Shown: positions 30,020-40,206, numbered from the stretch's first letter. The stretch is DNA of 64,000 nt from Oscillospiraceae bacterium (GCA_022800525.1 JAAWQM010000001.1:91743-155742); one strand, 5' to 3'. Translations and numbers: made by a program. Notes: a model not told the origin generated them from the sequence alone.

Positions 30020-30235
30020 CAAAAGCACGCTCAAGGGGGCGATCCCCCCTTGAGAATCTCCTGAGTGTCAGGTTTTTGTTCGCCCTCCGACGATACCCTG
30101 GTTTGTTCTGACTGATTGCCTTCGTTGGTGCGCCGGCCTTCTGCGTCTACCCACTTACGCTATCGGTGGCGGGTCGCTGCAGCAACGCTGCTGGGCAGTG
30201 GTGCGCCAGCAACAATGACCGGTCAACGCCGGTTT
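30000..30235 (-). repeat. dispersed intergenic repeat, copy 2 (inverted relative to copy 1)
   Basis: Reverse complement aligns with 13198-13450 over about 230 bp. Confidence 0.8.
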
Positions 30236-30785
30236 AAAATCGTAAGAAAACGCCGAAGAAATATGGATCATTGATAGAATGTGTGGGAAAAAACGGAACA
30301 AGCCCTTGGCAGGAGAGAGGAAACGACTATGATTTTATTGACAGACAAAGAATCATGGAAGAGGGTCCCCCAATGCGAGCCAAGGAGCTTGTTCAGAGCA
30401 TCACCGGCAGCAAAGGCTTTGTCCTGGAAGACATCACCGGCAGCACCTCCCGTCCGGCTTTGTCGGTTTCGGTCCTGTTAATGCGTTCTCCGGTCTTTGT
30501 GGTGATTCCGCATACCGCTTTGCTGTTCACTGCGTTATGTGGTACTTCTTTCCCGGTTCCACATAACGCAGTCCTTTCTGCCTGTCGCTTCGGATATCCA
30601 TCCATACTTCTCCTTTCATTTCCTGACTCCCTTTCCGGGTGTTTTTCCACCCTGTTGGGAGTCTATCCTTTTCCCTCCTCTCCGCCGCAATATTACATTT
30701 TATCATTGGCGTTGACAGATTTTGCCTATAGCAACCATCAAAAAAATCACCAAGGGTTGACAATGGACAGAGGCATAAAAACTGA

Positions 30786-31207
30786 GATGGCGGAACACTT
30801 GGTGTTTCTGGACGAAAGCGGAGTGAATACCAATTTGACCCGTCTTTATGGACGGGCGCCCTCATCCCCAAAAGCAGTAGACCACGCCCCCCTTGAATAC
30901 ACCGAGGACAACGACCGTTCTTTCTTACGTTCGTCTGGATGGGGAGAAAGCATTTACAACCTACCAGGGCGGAATGACCGGAGAATGTTTTGTCCAGTAC
31001 TTGAAAGAGACTTTACTTCCGGCCCTTCCGCCCTATTTTCCCGATCTCAACCTGATCGGGAAAATATGGTTCAAGATGAAAGCCATCCTGCGCTGCTGGA
31101 AAATCCGCAGTTTGGACCTCCTCCCAACAGTAAGGAAAGCGGCCCGCGGTGCTGACCTCAACAGACATAAACCACCCAAGGCTATTCGGGCGCTGGGAAC
31201 AATATTG
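30786..31207 (+). pseudogene. IS630-family transposase remnant, frameshifted and internally deleted
   Basis: LVFLDESGVNTNLTRLYGRAP..KAVDHAPL then +1 frame VLSYVRLDGEKAFTTYQGGMTGECFVQYLKETLLPALPPYFPDLNLIGKIW. Confidence 0.8.
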
Positions 31208-31384
31208 TGAGTTGTCAGAAAGCGACTGTTTTCGCAATTGTGAGTGGGGTTCGCCGCTGTGGGGGTCAGGTTTTTTGACAAGTGCGCCCCCAGTATAATT
31301 ACACTCAGGGACAGGGGCCGGAAGCGAAATAAGCCGGTCCGGTCAGCAGACTCCAATCAACAATCGCGGAACATGGGATTAAAA

Positions 31385-31790
31385 TAAGCCATAGGACAGG
31401 AACATGGACGGGTGCGCCATTGGAGCGGCACAATTTACCTGCCGTATATCTGTTGAACAGTCAGTCCATCCTTCAGCAGCAATCTGTGCTTCAGCTGGTC
31501 GGGAGCCTGCTGGCCATCCCTGTATCAAAAGCCAGGCTGTAACGCGCTGTAAGGAGAAAGGAAGCCCTGTTCGGGGAGGAGCATCATGAAGCAAAAAATA
31601 CAACCATATCTGTCCATCGGAATCGACATAGGCGCGGACTTCAGCGTGATGGCCGCAGCGCTGCCAAACCAGGAGATCATCAGTCGAACCTATAAAATTC
31701 TGCACAGCAGTCTACGGTCCGTGGAGGGAGCAGTAGAGCGGATTCGCTCCCTGGAGCAGACATATGGCCTGCCGGTCAAAATCTATAGGG
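31385..31790 (+). pseudogene. IS110-family left end: non-coding leader plus truncated transposase N-terminus
   Basis: SIGIDIGADFSVMAAALPNQEIISRTYKILHSSLRSVEGAVERIRSLEQTYGLPVKI matches DEDD N-terminal pattern; abruptly diverges after. Confidence 0.65.
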
Positions 31791-31898
31791 GGGAGCAAGA
31801 CAAACAAGAGCATACAGAATATAAAAAACGCAATGAAGGCTCATTTGACATCCTGCCCGTTTCAGAGTACAATAGGACCCAGTGGAAAAGAATAGGAG

Positions 31899-32681
31899 TT
31901 GATTGATACGGCGCATTATGTATATCGGACCGATGTGGCCTACAGCGACGTCGGCCCCGACGGACTGCTCAGTCAGGGCGGGCTCCTGCGCATCCTCCAG
32001 GAGGCGGCGGCCATCGCCTCCGACGATGTGGGCTACGGCCTGAAGGACATCCCTCGGACGGGCGTCCACTGGATTCTCAGCGGCTGGCGGCTGGAGCTGG
32101 TTGCCCACCCAGCCTGGCGGGCGGCGCTGGAGGTGGAAACCTGGCCCCGGACCATGGACGGCTTCCTCTCTGACCGTGATTTTCTGGCCTGGGAGGTGAC
32201 CCCCAAAGGCCGGCGGCTGGCGGCGCGGGGGACCAGCAAGTGGTTCCTGGTGGACGCGGAAACGGGAAAGATCACCCGTGTGACGGATCAGGTCCGCGCC
32301 GCCTACGAGCTGGGGGACGGCATACTTTTCCAGAACCCCATCCCCAACAACGGTAAGACCCCCGGGGATGCGCCCGTCACCTTCCGGACGGTGGCGGGCC
32401 GCCGGGACATCGACACCAACCTGCATGTGAACAATATCCACTACCTGGACTACGCGGTGGAGGCCCTGCCGGAGGAGGTCTACCGCAGCCTGCCGGACAC
32501 GGTGGACATTGTCTTCCGGCGGCAGATCCTCCTGGGTACGCCGATTCAGTGCCTCTATGCCAGAACCGGGGACGGAAAGCATCAGGTGGAGATCCGCAGC
32601 GAACAGGACGGGATGGTCACGCACCACGCTTATGTGTGGTTCTATCAAAATAATACGAAGAAAGAGGACAACGAACCATGA
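31899..32681 (+). CDS. acyl-ACP thioesterase (TTG start likely)
   Basis: Double hot-dog; RRDIDTNLHVNNIHYLDYAVEALP. Confidence 0.88.
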   Translation: MIDTAHYVYRTDVAYSDVGPDGLLSQGGLLRILQEAAAIASDDVGYGLKDIPRTGVHWILSGWRLELVAHPAWRAALEVETWPRTMDGFLSDRDFLAWEVTPKGRRLAARGTSKWFLVDAETGKITRVTDQVRAAYELGDGILFQNPIPNNGKTPGDAPVTFRTVAGRRDIDTNLHVNNIHYLDYAVEALPEEVYRSLPDTVDIVFRRQILLGTPIQCLYARTGDGKHQVEIRSEQDGMVTHHAYVWFYQNNTKKEDNEP

Positions 32682-33955
32682 AAGACTTACTGCAATACCT
32701 GGACGCCTCTCCCAGCCGCTTCCACGCAGTGGACAACCTGAAAAAGCTGCTGGAAGCCGAGGGCTATCAGACCCTCTCCGAGGGCACAGCCTGGGATCTG
32801 ACAGCCGGAGGCAAATATCTGGCTGTACGGGGCGGGTCGGCGCTGGCCGCCTTCCGGCTGCCGGAGAAAAAGGCCCAGGGATTTATGATCTCCGCCAGCC
32901 ACTCCGACTCCCCCTGTTTCCGCGTCAAGCAGAACGCGGAGCTGGCGGGTCCGGAGAAGTATCTCCGGCTGAACACGGAGAAATACGGCGGGATGCTCTT
33001 CGCTCCCTGGCTGGACCGGCCTCTGACCGTTGCGGGACGGGTTCTGGTAAAGGACGGGGACGCCATTCAGACCAGGCTGGTCTATGTGGACAAGGATCTG
33101 CTGATGATTCCCAACGTGGCGGGCCACATGAACCGCGCCGCCAACGACGGCTTCAAGTACGACCCCAAGTGCGACATGGTGCCTCTGCTGGGCCTGGACG
33201 GGGAGAAGGGGACCTTCCAGGCCATTGTGGCGCAGAGCGCGGGCTGCAAGGCGGAGGACATCCTGGGCGCGGACCTGTTCCTCTGCCCCCGGCAGAAGGC
33301 TGTGGTATGGGGCGCGGCGGACGAGTTCATCTCCTCCCCGCGGCTGGACGACCTCCAGTGCGCCTGGGGCTGCTTCCAGGGCTTCCTGGCGGCGAAGGAG
33401 AGCGGAAGCGTACCGGTCTACGCCCTGCTGGACAACGAGGAGATCGGCAGCCGCACCAAGCAGGGCGCTGACGGCACCTTCCTGGAGGATGTGATCGCCC
33501 GGGTCTGCGCCGCCGCCGGGATGGACCGGCTGGCGGCTACGGCCAACAGCTTTGTGGTCTCCGCCGACAACGCCCACGCCGTCCATCCCAACCACCCCGA
33601 ATACCACGACGCTACCCACCGCCCCGCTATGAACGCCGGCGTGGTCATCAAGCACGGCGTCCGCTACGCCACCGATGGCGTGGCCCAGGCGGTGTTCGCC
33701 TCCCTGTGTGAGAAGGCGGGCGTACCTGTCCAGCATTTTGCCAACCGTTCCGACCTGCCCGGCGGCGGAACCCTGGGGCTGATCTCCACCTCCCATGTGT
33801 CGGTGAACACGGTGGATATCGGTCTGGCCCAGCTGGCGATGCACTCCTGCGTGGAGACCGCAGGCTCGAAGGACACGGATTACCTCGTCCAGGCCATGGC
33901 CGCGTTCTACAGCGCGTCCTTCCGGGAGGAGAATGGACGGTTTATCCTGGACTGA
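32678..33955 (+). CDS. apeB: M18 family aminopeptidase
   Basis: MISASHSDSPCFRVK, LDNEEIGSRTKQGA, SADNAHAVHPNHPEYHD. Confidence 0.95.
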   Translation: MKDLLQYLDASPSRFHAVDNLKKLLEAEGYQTLSEGTAWDLTAGGKYLAVRGGSALAAFRLPEKKAQGFMISASHSDSPCFRVKQNAELAGPEKYLRLNTEKYGGMLFAPWLDRPLTVAGRVLVKDGDAIQTRLVYVDKDLLMIPNVAGHMNRAANDGFKYDPKCDMVPLLGLDGEKGTFQAIVAQSAGCKAEDILGADLFLCPRQKAVVWGAADEFISSPRLDDLQCAWGCFQGFLAAKESGSVPVYALLDNEEIGSRTKQGADGTFLEDVIARVCAAAGMDRLAATANSFVVSADNAHAVHPNHPEYHDATHRPAMNAGVVIKHGVRYATDGVAQAVFASLCEKAGVPVQHFANRSDLPGGGTLGLISTSHVSVNTVDIGLAQLAMHSCVETAGSKDTDYLVQAMAAFYSASFREENGRFILD

Positions 33956-34019
33956 CCCATTACAGGAGGCGGGTACAGAAGCCTGCCTCTGCCGTGAAAT
34001 ATGAAAGGAAGACAAAATT

Positions 34020-35330
34020 ATGTGGTTTGACGAATCAGTCATTTATCAGATCTACCCTCTGGGCCTGTGCGGCGCGCCGGAGTACAACGACGGCGTCCAG
34101 GACCACCGCATCCTCCGCGTACTGGACTGGGCGGAGCACATCAAGGAGACCGGCGCGGATACAGTGCTGTTCAACCCCCTCTTCGACAGCGACCGGCACG
34201 GCTATGACACCCGGAATTACTTCCATGTGGACTGCCGCCTGGGGACGGACGAGGATTTCAAGCAGGTCTGCGACGCGCTTCATGCCGCAGGGCTGCGGGT
34301 GATCCTGGATGGCGTATTCAACCATGTGGGCCGGGGCTTCTGGGCCTTCCGGGACGTGCAGGAAAAGAAGTGGGACAGCCCTTACAAGGACTGGTTCCAT
34401 ATCAACTTCGACGGCAACACCGGCTATAACGACGGCTTCTGGTACGAGGCCTGGGAGGGCCACTACGAGCTGGTGAAGCTGAATCTGGGCAACCCCGCAG
34501 TCGTTCAGCACCAGTTTGACGCCATCCGCTCCTGGGTGGACCAGTTCGGCATCGACGGCCTGCGGCTGGACGTGGCCTACTGCCTGAGCCCGGACTACCT
34601 GTACCAGCTGCGGCAGTTCGCCAATCAGGTGAAGCCGGACTTCGTCCTCATGGGTGAGACGCTCCACGGGGATTATAACCGCTGGATGAACGACAACGCC
34701 TGCCATTCCGTGACCAACTACGAGTGCTACAAGGGCCTGTGGTCCAGCTTCAACTCCATGAATCTCTTTGAGATTGGCCACAGTCTGGCCCGGCAGTTCG
34801 GCCCGGAGCAGTGGACGCTGTACAAGGGGCGGCATCTGATGAACTTCCTGGACAACCACGATGTGGAGCGAATCGCCAGCATCCTGGGCAATAAGGATCA
34901 CCTGTATCCCGCCTACGGCATCCTGTTCGGGATGCCCGGCGTCCCGGCGGTGTACTACGGCAGCGAGTGGGGAATCGAGGGCCGGAAGAGCCAGGGCGAC
35001 GCCGCCCTGCGTCCCGCGCTGGATAAGCCGGAGCGGAACGGCCTGACGGCGTTCATCGCCAAGCTGGCGTCCGCCCACAAGGGCAGCAAGGCGCTGTGCT
35101 ATGGCTCCTACCGGAATGTCGTTCTGACCAACAAGCAGATTATCTTTGAGCGGGCCTGTGACGGGGAGCGGGTGCTGGTGGCGGTCAACGCCGAGGGCGC
35201 GCCCTACACCGCGCATTTTGACGCGGGGTGCGGCATGGCCGTCGATCTTATCACCGGAGAAAAGCATGATTTCGGCGGAGGCAGCGAGCTGCCGCCATAC
35301 AGCGTGCAGTACTGGAAGATGGAGCGGTAG
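34020..35330 (+). CDS. alpha-amylase family glycoside hydrolase (GH13)
   Basis: VILDGVFNHVG, DGLRLDVAY, FLDNHDVERIAS, GMPGVPAVYYGSEWG. Confidence 0.95.
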   Translation: MWFDESVIYQIYPLGLCGAPEYNDGVQDHRILRVLDWAEHIKETGADTVLFNPLFDSDRHGYDTRNYFHVDCRLGTDEDFKQVCDALHAAGLRVILDGVFNHVGRGFWAFRDVQEKKWDSPYKDWFHINFDGNTGYNDGFWYEAWEGHYELVKLNLGNPAVVQHQFDAIRSWVDQFGIDGLRLDVAYCLSPDYLYQLRQFANQVKPDFVLMGETLHGDYNRWMNDNACHSVTNYECYKGLWSSFNSMNLFEIGHSLARQFGPEQWTLYKGRHLMNFLDNHDVERIASILGNKDHLYPAYGILFGMPGVPAVYYGSEWGIEGRKSQGDAALRPALDKPERNGLTAFIAKLASAHKGSKALCYGSYRNVVLTNKQIIFERACDGERVLVAVNAEGAPYTAHFDAGCGMAVDLITGEKHDFGGGSELPPYSVQYWKMER

Positions 35331-35608
35331 ACTGTAAGGCCACCATTGGGCCTGCTCAGTCATTTCGGCGGATGAGAAGATGAATAGGTCTTTGTCAAAA
35401 CAAAGGGTAAAAGGGATTTTTTGCTGGGACACTTGCCAATTTCCGGTTTCTGTGGTATCCTGCAAATGAACTGGCCGGTTCACTTGTAAAGAAAGGAGAA
35501 ATTTGCATATGCTGAGCTGTCGTTCGGTGATTGTCGAAATCTGGGAGGTTTCCGCAATTTGAACAGCGAGCCTCCCGTATGTGTTAAAACAACATACCAG
35601 GAGGATTT

Positions 35609-35995
35609 ATGTCCCGATATATAGAAAAACAGGGCGGAGGTTCCCCCCGCCCCGGTGAAGTGTTTACCTGCCGCGCCTGCGGCCGTCTGGTAACGCCGGA
35701 GGGCGGCGGCACCCGCCACCGCAACCACTGTCCCAAATGCCTCCACAGCGTCCATCTGGACGGCGTCCCGGGCGACCGGGCCGCCGGCTGCGGCGGCGAC
35801 ATGGAACCGGTGGGGGTCTGGAGCCGCAAGGGCGGCGAGTGGGCGGTCATCCACCGCTGCCGCCGGTGCGGGGTGTTCCACTCCAACCGGGTGGCGGCGG
35901 ACGACGACCCCATCCAGCTGATGAGCCTGGCGGTGCGGCCTCTGGCCCAGCCGCCCTTCCCGCTGGAGCGTCTGGAGGAAATGCTGCCGAAATGA
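35609..35995 (+). CDS. RNHCP domain protein
   Basis: FTCRACG..RHRNHCPKCLHSVHLD..HRCRRCGVFHSNR. Confidence 0.9.
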   Translation: MSRYIEKQGGGSPRPGEVFTCRACGRLVTPEGGGTRHRNHCPKCLHSVHLDGVPGDRAAGCGGDMEPVGVWSRKGGEWAVIHRCRRCGVFHSNRVAADDDPIQLMSLAVRPLAQPPFPLERLEEMLPK

Positions 35996-36082
35996 GAAGG
36001 AGGACCGCTGCCCGCGAGGGCGGCGGTCCTTTTGGTTATCGTACGGCCCGGTCCGGTATATCGCCGCAGGAAGCGCTTTCGC

Positions 36083-36760
36083 TTATCCCAGATGCACCAG
36101 CTGCTCCACGCCGACGGCCATCACCATGGCCCCGGCCTCCGTGCGCAGGCCGTGCTCCTTTGCGATGGCGTCCATAATCCTGTTGCGCTGCTCCATTGGA
36201 GCGACAATAAAAATCAATTCCTTCTCCGCCTGGAGGGTGGTGATCCCCGCCGTCTGGGCGAAGCTCTCGTCTCCGGCCCAGCGGCCCTTGATAATCGTGC
36301 CCCCGCGGGCTCCGGCCTTCCGGGCGGTGTCCATCACCGTGCCGGTGAAACCCTGGTTCACGGTTACAAGGATCATGCTGCTCTTCTGCTGATTCTCCAT
36401 AGCTTCCTCCGTTCCTTCCTCCACGCGGGTCTTCATGCCGATGAACGCCGCCACCAGACTGCTCAGCGCCGACAGCCGCACCGCAAAGGCGATCCCCCGT
36501 CCCGGGGCCTCGCCCCGCAGCTCGTCGTCCAGCTTCTCCAGCAGCGCCCGCGCCGCCGGGCGGGTGGCGACGCTCCAGATAATATCCTTTTCCGAGCCGC
36601 CCAGGCCCAGGATGTCCAGGATCTCCGAGGTGGCCGTGCCCTGGCCCTCAAAGCGGATGTGGGTGAAGATATGATTCTTGTTGTAGAGCTTCACCAGCTT
36701 GCCGCCGCTGCCCCGCTCCACGATGGACATGATGAGGCTCAGCTGTTCCTGTCGTTTCAT
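36083..36760 (-). CDS. P-II-like regulatory protein (duplicated domain)
   Basis: Paired with DUF1538 gene; ILVTVNQGFTGTVMDTARKAGARGGTIIKGRW. Confidence 0.75.
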   Translation of the reverse strand: MKRQEQLSLIMSIVERGSGGKLVKLYNKNHIFTHIRFEGQGTATSEILDILGLGGSEKDIIWSVATRPAARALLEKLDDELRGEAPGRGIAFAVRLSALSSLVAAFIGMKTRVEEGTEEAMENQQKSSMILVTVNQGFTGTVMDTARKAGARGGTIIKGRWAGDESFAQTAGITTLQAEKELIFIVAPMEQRNRIMDAIAKEHGLRTEAGAMVMAVGVEQLVHLG

Positions 36761-36772
36761 CCGTCCACCTCC

Positions 36773-38296
36773 TCAGTCGCAGTAGAGGACGCAGTCCTCC
36801 ACCTTCGCCAGCTCCGCACGCAGAGCGTCGTCCGCCAGCCGCTTTTTCACGCGGCCCGCCAGACCCAGCAGCTGGATGGTCACCAGCGGCGTCATGGCTA
36901 CCAGGGCCACCAGACCGAAGGCGTCCGTCATCAGGTTGCCGCCGATGGTCTCGCAGGCTCCCATCGCAAAGGGCAGCAGGAACGTGGCCGTCATGGGGCC
37001 GGAGGCCACGCCGCCCGCGTCGAAGGCCACGCCGGTGAACAGCTGGGGCACAAAGAACGTCAGGACCAGCGAGATGGCGTAGCCGGGAATCAGGAACCAC
37101 AGGATGGAGACCCCCGTCACCACCCGCAGCATGGCGATGCCGATGGACAGGGCCACGCCGATGGACATTCCCTGCCGCATGGCGGACTGGGAGATGGAGC
37201 CCATGGAGACCTCCTCCACCTGCTTGACCAGCACATGGACCGCAGGCTCGGCGGCTACGATGAAATAGCCCATGAGCATCCCGATGGGGACCAGCAGGAA
37301 GGGGTGCTCGCTCCCGGCGATGGTCGCGCCGATGAGCTGCCCCGCGCCCATAAAGCCCACGTTGACGCCGGTGAGGAACAGCACCAGCCCCACATATGTA
37401 TACACCAGCCCGCTGACGATCCGCAGCAGCTGGGTCCGCTTGAAGCGGCGGGTAAAGAGCTGGAACAGCAGGAACATGGCGCATATGGGGATCATCGCTA
37501 TGACCACCTCCTCCGCGTAGTGGGGGAGGGCGGCGGTGAACTCCCGGAACGCGTCCCGGGTGGTGGCGATGTCCGGCAGGGCGGCGGGGGTATAGCTGGC
37601 GGAGTCCGGGGAGTAGCAGATGCCCAGAGTCAATACCGACAGGATCGGCCCGATGCTGCACAGCGCCACCAGGCCAAAGCTGTCGCTGGTGGAGTTCTTG
37701 TCGCTCCGGACGGAGGCCACGCCCACGCCCAGGGCCATGATGAAGGGCACCGTGATGGGTCCGGTGGTCACGCCGCCGGAGTCGAAGGACACAGGGATGA
37801 AGTCATTCGGCACAAAAACCACCGCCAGCACGAAGGCCCCCAGATAAAAGCCCACCAGCAGCAGCGACAGAGGGATCTTCAGCATGACGCGCAGCAGGGC
37901 GATGACCAGGAACAGCCCCACCCCGGCGGCCACGGTGAGGATGAGCGTCCGGTCCGGGATGGCGGGCACCTGCTGGGCCAGCACCGTCAGGTCAGGCTCC
38001 GCGATGGTGATGAGCATTCCCAGGGCGAAGGCGATAGCCAGCGGGACCGCCGGATGCCGGGCGCGGCTCATGTAGACGCCGATGCCGCTGCCCATAGGCG
38101 TCATGGACATGTCCACGCCCATAGTGAACATGCCTACCCCCACGATCAGCAGCGCGGAACCGAACAGGAACAGCACCAGCGCCCCCGGCGTCAGGGGCAC
38201 GATGGTGACGCTCAGCAGCAGCACAATGGTCGTGATGGGCAGGACGGAGGAGAGGGACTCCCGGATTGTCTCCAGGAGCTGCGGATTGATACGCAC
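36773..38296 (-). CDS. DUF1538 multi-TM protein (GTG start)
   Basis: Duplicated membrane halves, VSFDSGGVTTGPITVPFIMALG / VAFDAGGVASGPMTATFLLPFA. Confidence 0.85.
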   Translation of the reverse strand: MRINPQLLETIRESLSSVLPITTIVLLLSVTIVPLTPGALVLFLFGSALLIVGVGMFTMGVDMSMTPMGSGIGVYMSRARHPAVPLAIAFALGMLITIAEPDLTVLAQQVPAIPDRTLILTVAAGVGLFLVIALLRVMLKIPLSLLLVGFYLGAFVLAVVFVPNDFIPVSFDSGGVTTGPITVPFIMALGVGVASVRSDKNSTSDSFGLVALCSIGPILSVLTLGICYSPDSASYTPAALPDIATTRDAFREFTAALPHYAEEVVIAMIPICAMFLLFQLFTRRFKRTQLLRIVSGLVYTYVGLVLFLTGVNVGFMGAGQLIGATIAGSEHPFLLVPIGMLMGYFIVAAEPAVHVLVKQVEEVSMGSISQSAMRQGMSIGVALSIGIAMLRVVTGVSILWFLIPGYAISLVLTFFVPQLFTGVAFDAGGVASGPMTATFLLPFAMGACETIGGNLMTDAFGLVALVAMTPLVTIQLLGLAGRVKKRLADDALRAELAKVEDCVLYCD

Positions 38297-38332
38297 AGGC
38301 GGCTCCTTTCCCGTCCCCGGGGGACGAAACAA

Positions 38333-38456
38333 ATATTATTCCGAATATAAAATTCGGAATAATACATTTGATTTAAGCCGCTTTGCGGCTGCCGCCGCAA
38401 AGCACGGCAAATATTACTTCCGGCCTTTCGGTTCGGAGGTAATATTCCCCTTTTTA
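38333..38456. promoter_or_regulatory. cluster of three hairpins between DUF1538 and HD gene
   Basis: TATTATTCCGAAT-ATAAA-ATTCGGAATAATA; GCCGCTTTGCGGC..GCCGCAAAGCACGGC; AATATTACTTCCG..CGGAGGTAATATT. Confidence 0.6.
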
Positions 38457-38642
38457 CCAGTATAACGGGTTTTCCGCCTGTTGTCCAGAGTTTTTCCGGG
38501 AAGAAAATCATTTTGATCAGCTCCTTGCGGAAATCTTAAAGAAATCTTCCACAAATTTCCCCTTGAAAACCGGGTGTGACAGGGCCTATAATAGAAGCAA
38601 ACAATCACTGCGCGTCGAAATGAAGCTTTGGAGGAGATTTCA

Positions 38643-39170
38643 TTGGCTCAGACTTTTCAGGAAATGACCGACGACATCATCAGACACCCTCTTTTCATCC
38701 AGATGAAGGACTGCCCCCACCACGGCGGAGAGAACTCCCTTTACATCCACTCCATAGCCACGGCGAAGTGCGCCTACCGGCTGGCCCGGCGGTTCCATCT
38801 GAAGGAGGACCGGGTACGGGCCCTGACCCGCGCCGCGCTGCTCCACGACTTTTTTGGCTATGACTGGCAGGGGGACCACCACCGCCGCTACATGAGCCGT
38901 TTCTCCGGCTGGACCCGGATCAAGCACATGCACGCCTTTATCCACGGCTCCCACGCCGCCCACCGGGCGGGCCGGGTGTTCGGTCTGGACCAGCGTCAGC
39001 GCTCCGCCATCGCCAGCCACATGTTCCCGCTGGCCCCCTGGCCCAGGAATTCGGAGGCGTGGCTGCTGACCCTGGCAGACAAGGTGGTGGCGTCCAAGGA
39101 GGTGGGCGAGACTGTGGGCTGGCACGCCCGCGGTCTGTGCCGCAAGCTTACCGCCCGGCATCGCACATGA
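38643..39170 (+). CDS. HD domain phosphohydrolase
   Basis: Divergent HD family; LLHDFFGYDW; TTG start after ggagga. Confidence 0.85.
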   Translation: MAQTFQEMTDDIIRHPLFIQMKDCPHHGGENSLYIHSIATAKCAYRLARRFHLKEDRVRALTRAALLHDFFGYDWQGDHHRRYMSRFSGWTRIKHMHAFIHGSHAAHRAGRVFGLDQRQRSAIASHMFPLAPWPRNSEAWLLTLADKVVASKEVGETVGWHARGLCRKLTARHRT

Positions 39171-39247
39171 AAACAAGGCCGGCGTTCCCGGATGGGGGAC
39201 GCCGGCCGCGCTTGTTCGTGAGCTGGCAGAGCATACGTTATCCGCCG

Positions 39248-39751
39248 TTATTTTTCATCTCCTGAGCCCGTCCCTTCCTCCTCGTGATGGACGTACATCC
39301 TGGACGGCTCCTCCTCGCCGTCGCCCCGGACCATGCACAGAAGTTCCCAGCCGTACCGCTCATAGAAGGACGTATGGTCCGTAAGAAGATACAAGGTTCC
39401 AACCCCCCGCCGCGCCATGTCCTCGCAGACAAACCGCAGCATCCTCCCAGCGATGCCCTGGCATCGGCGCGCCTCCTCCACGTACACCGCGCACACGTTG
39501 GGCGTCAGGTCTTTCCGGTCATGGAAGTCGTTTTCAATCACGCCCAGCCCGGCGATGATCCTGTCATCCTCCAGAACTGCATACCACTGAGGCACAGGCG
39601 CTTCCCCGCTCAGGCACTGGTCCATGCTCTCCAGATAGACTTCCAGCGGGATGCCCCACTTCTCATGGAACCAGGCGGCCGCCTGCTCCTTCAGCTCAGG
39701 GCGGTCTGCTAATTTGACCACCGGATACCGCTCCATATCAAATGCCTTCAT
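39248..39751 (-). CDS. GNAT family N-acetyltransferase
   Basis: VCAVYVEEARRCQGIAGRMLRFVCEDMARRGVGTLYLLTDHTSFYERYGW. Confidence 0.93.
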   Translation of the reverse strand: MKAFDMERYPVVKLADRPELKEQAAAWFHEKWGIPLEVYLESMDQCLSGEAPVPQWYAVLEDDRIIAGLGVIENDFHDRKDLTPNVCAVYVEEARRCQGIAGRMLRFVCEDMARRGVGTLYLLTDHTSFYERYGWELLCMVRGDGEEEPSRMYVHHEEEGTGSGDEK

Positions 39752-39786
39752 CTGCTTTTCGACTCCTTATACCTTAACAGTCCTTG

Positions 39787-40005
39787 CTACAAAAATCCCA
39801 AGAATTCAAGAATAAATACGGCGAGTCCCCCAATACCCACCAGCAAACATATAACACCGCCCAGTCGTGTACTGAAAAGATACAAGTCTGATGGAGCGCT
39901 GCTGGTGTGATTTTTCCAGCTTTCCGCAATTTCATAAAAAAATCCGGGTTTAAGAATCATGATGATTCCGAGAACCACAAGTATGATTGACAAAAAAGTA
40001 TACAT
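39787..40005 (-). CDS. small two-TM protein, DUF6199-like
   Basis: LKPGFFYEIAESWKNHTSSAPSDLYLFSTRLGGVICLLVG. Confidence 0.65.
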   Translation of the reverse strand: MYTFLSIILVVLGIIMILKPGFFYEIAESWKNHTSSAPSDLYLFSTRLGGVICLLVGIGGLAVFILEFLGFL

Positions 40006-40091
40006 ATGCCTCCGTTATCCTTGCGCAACGCACTTGATGCGGCAGACTGGTCAGAACTAAATCCTATCTTCATGCATATTTTTTTCATAAA

Positions 40092-40126
40092 CAAAAAAAC
40101 CCTTGAAAACAGAAGGTTTTCAAGGG
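40092..40126 (-). terminator. terminator of tRNA operon
   Basis: Minus-strand CCCTTGAAAAC-CTTCT-GTTTTCAAGGGTTTTTTTG. Confidence 0.8.
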
Positions 40127-40129
40127 CTT

Positions 40130-40206
40130 TGGTGGAGACTGCTGGACTCGAACCAGTGACCTCCTGCGTGTGAAGCAGGCGCTCTAACCAGCTGAGCTAA
40201 GCCTCC
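40130..40206 (-). tRNA. tRNA-Val(CAC)
   Basis: Cloverleaf, loop TTCACAC, CCA encoded. Confidence 0.95.

Noticed and set aside
30271-30780. Plus-strand ORF start of 294 aa
   Set aside because: N-terminal part shows no coding character; only the distal part resembles IS630.
36032-38350. 772-aa plus-strand ORF
   Set aside because: Antisense to P-II/DUF1538 genes, His/Gln/Gly-rich shadow ORF.
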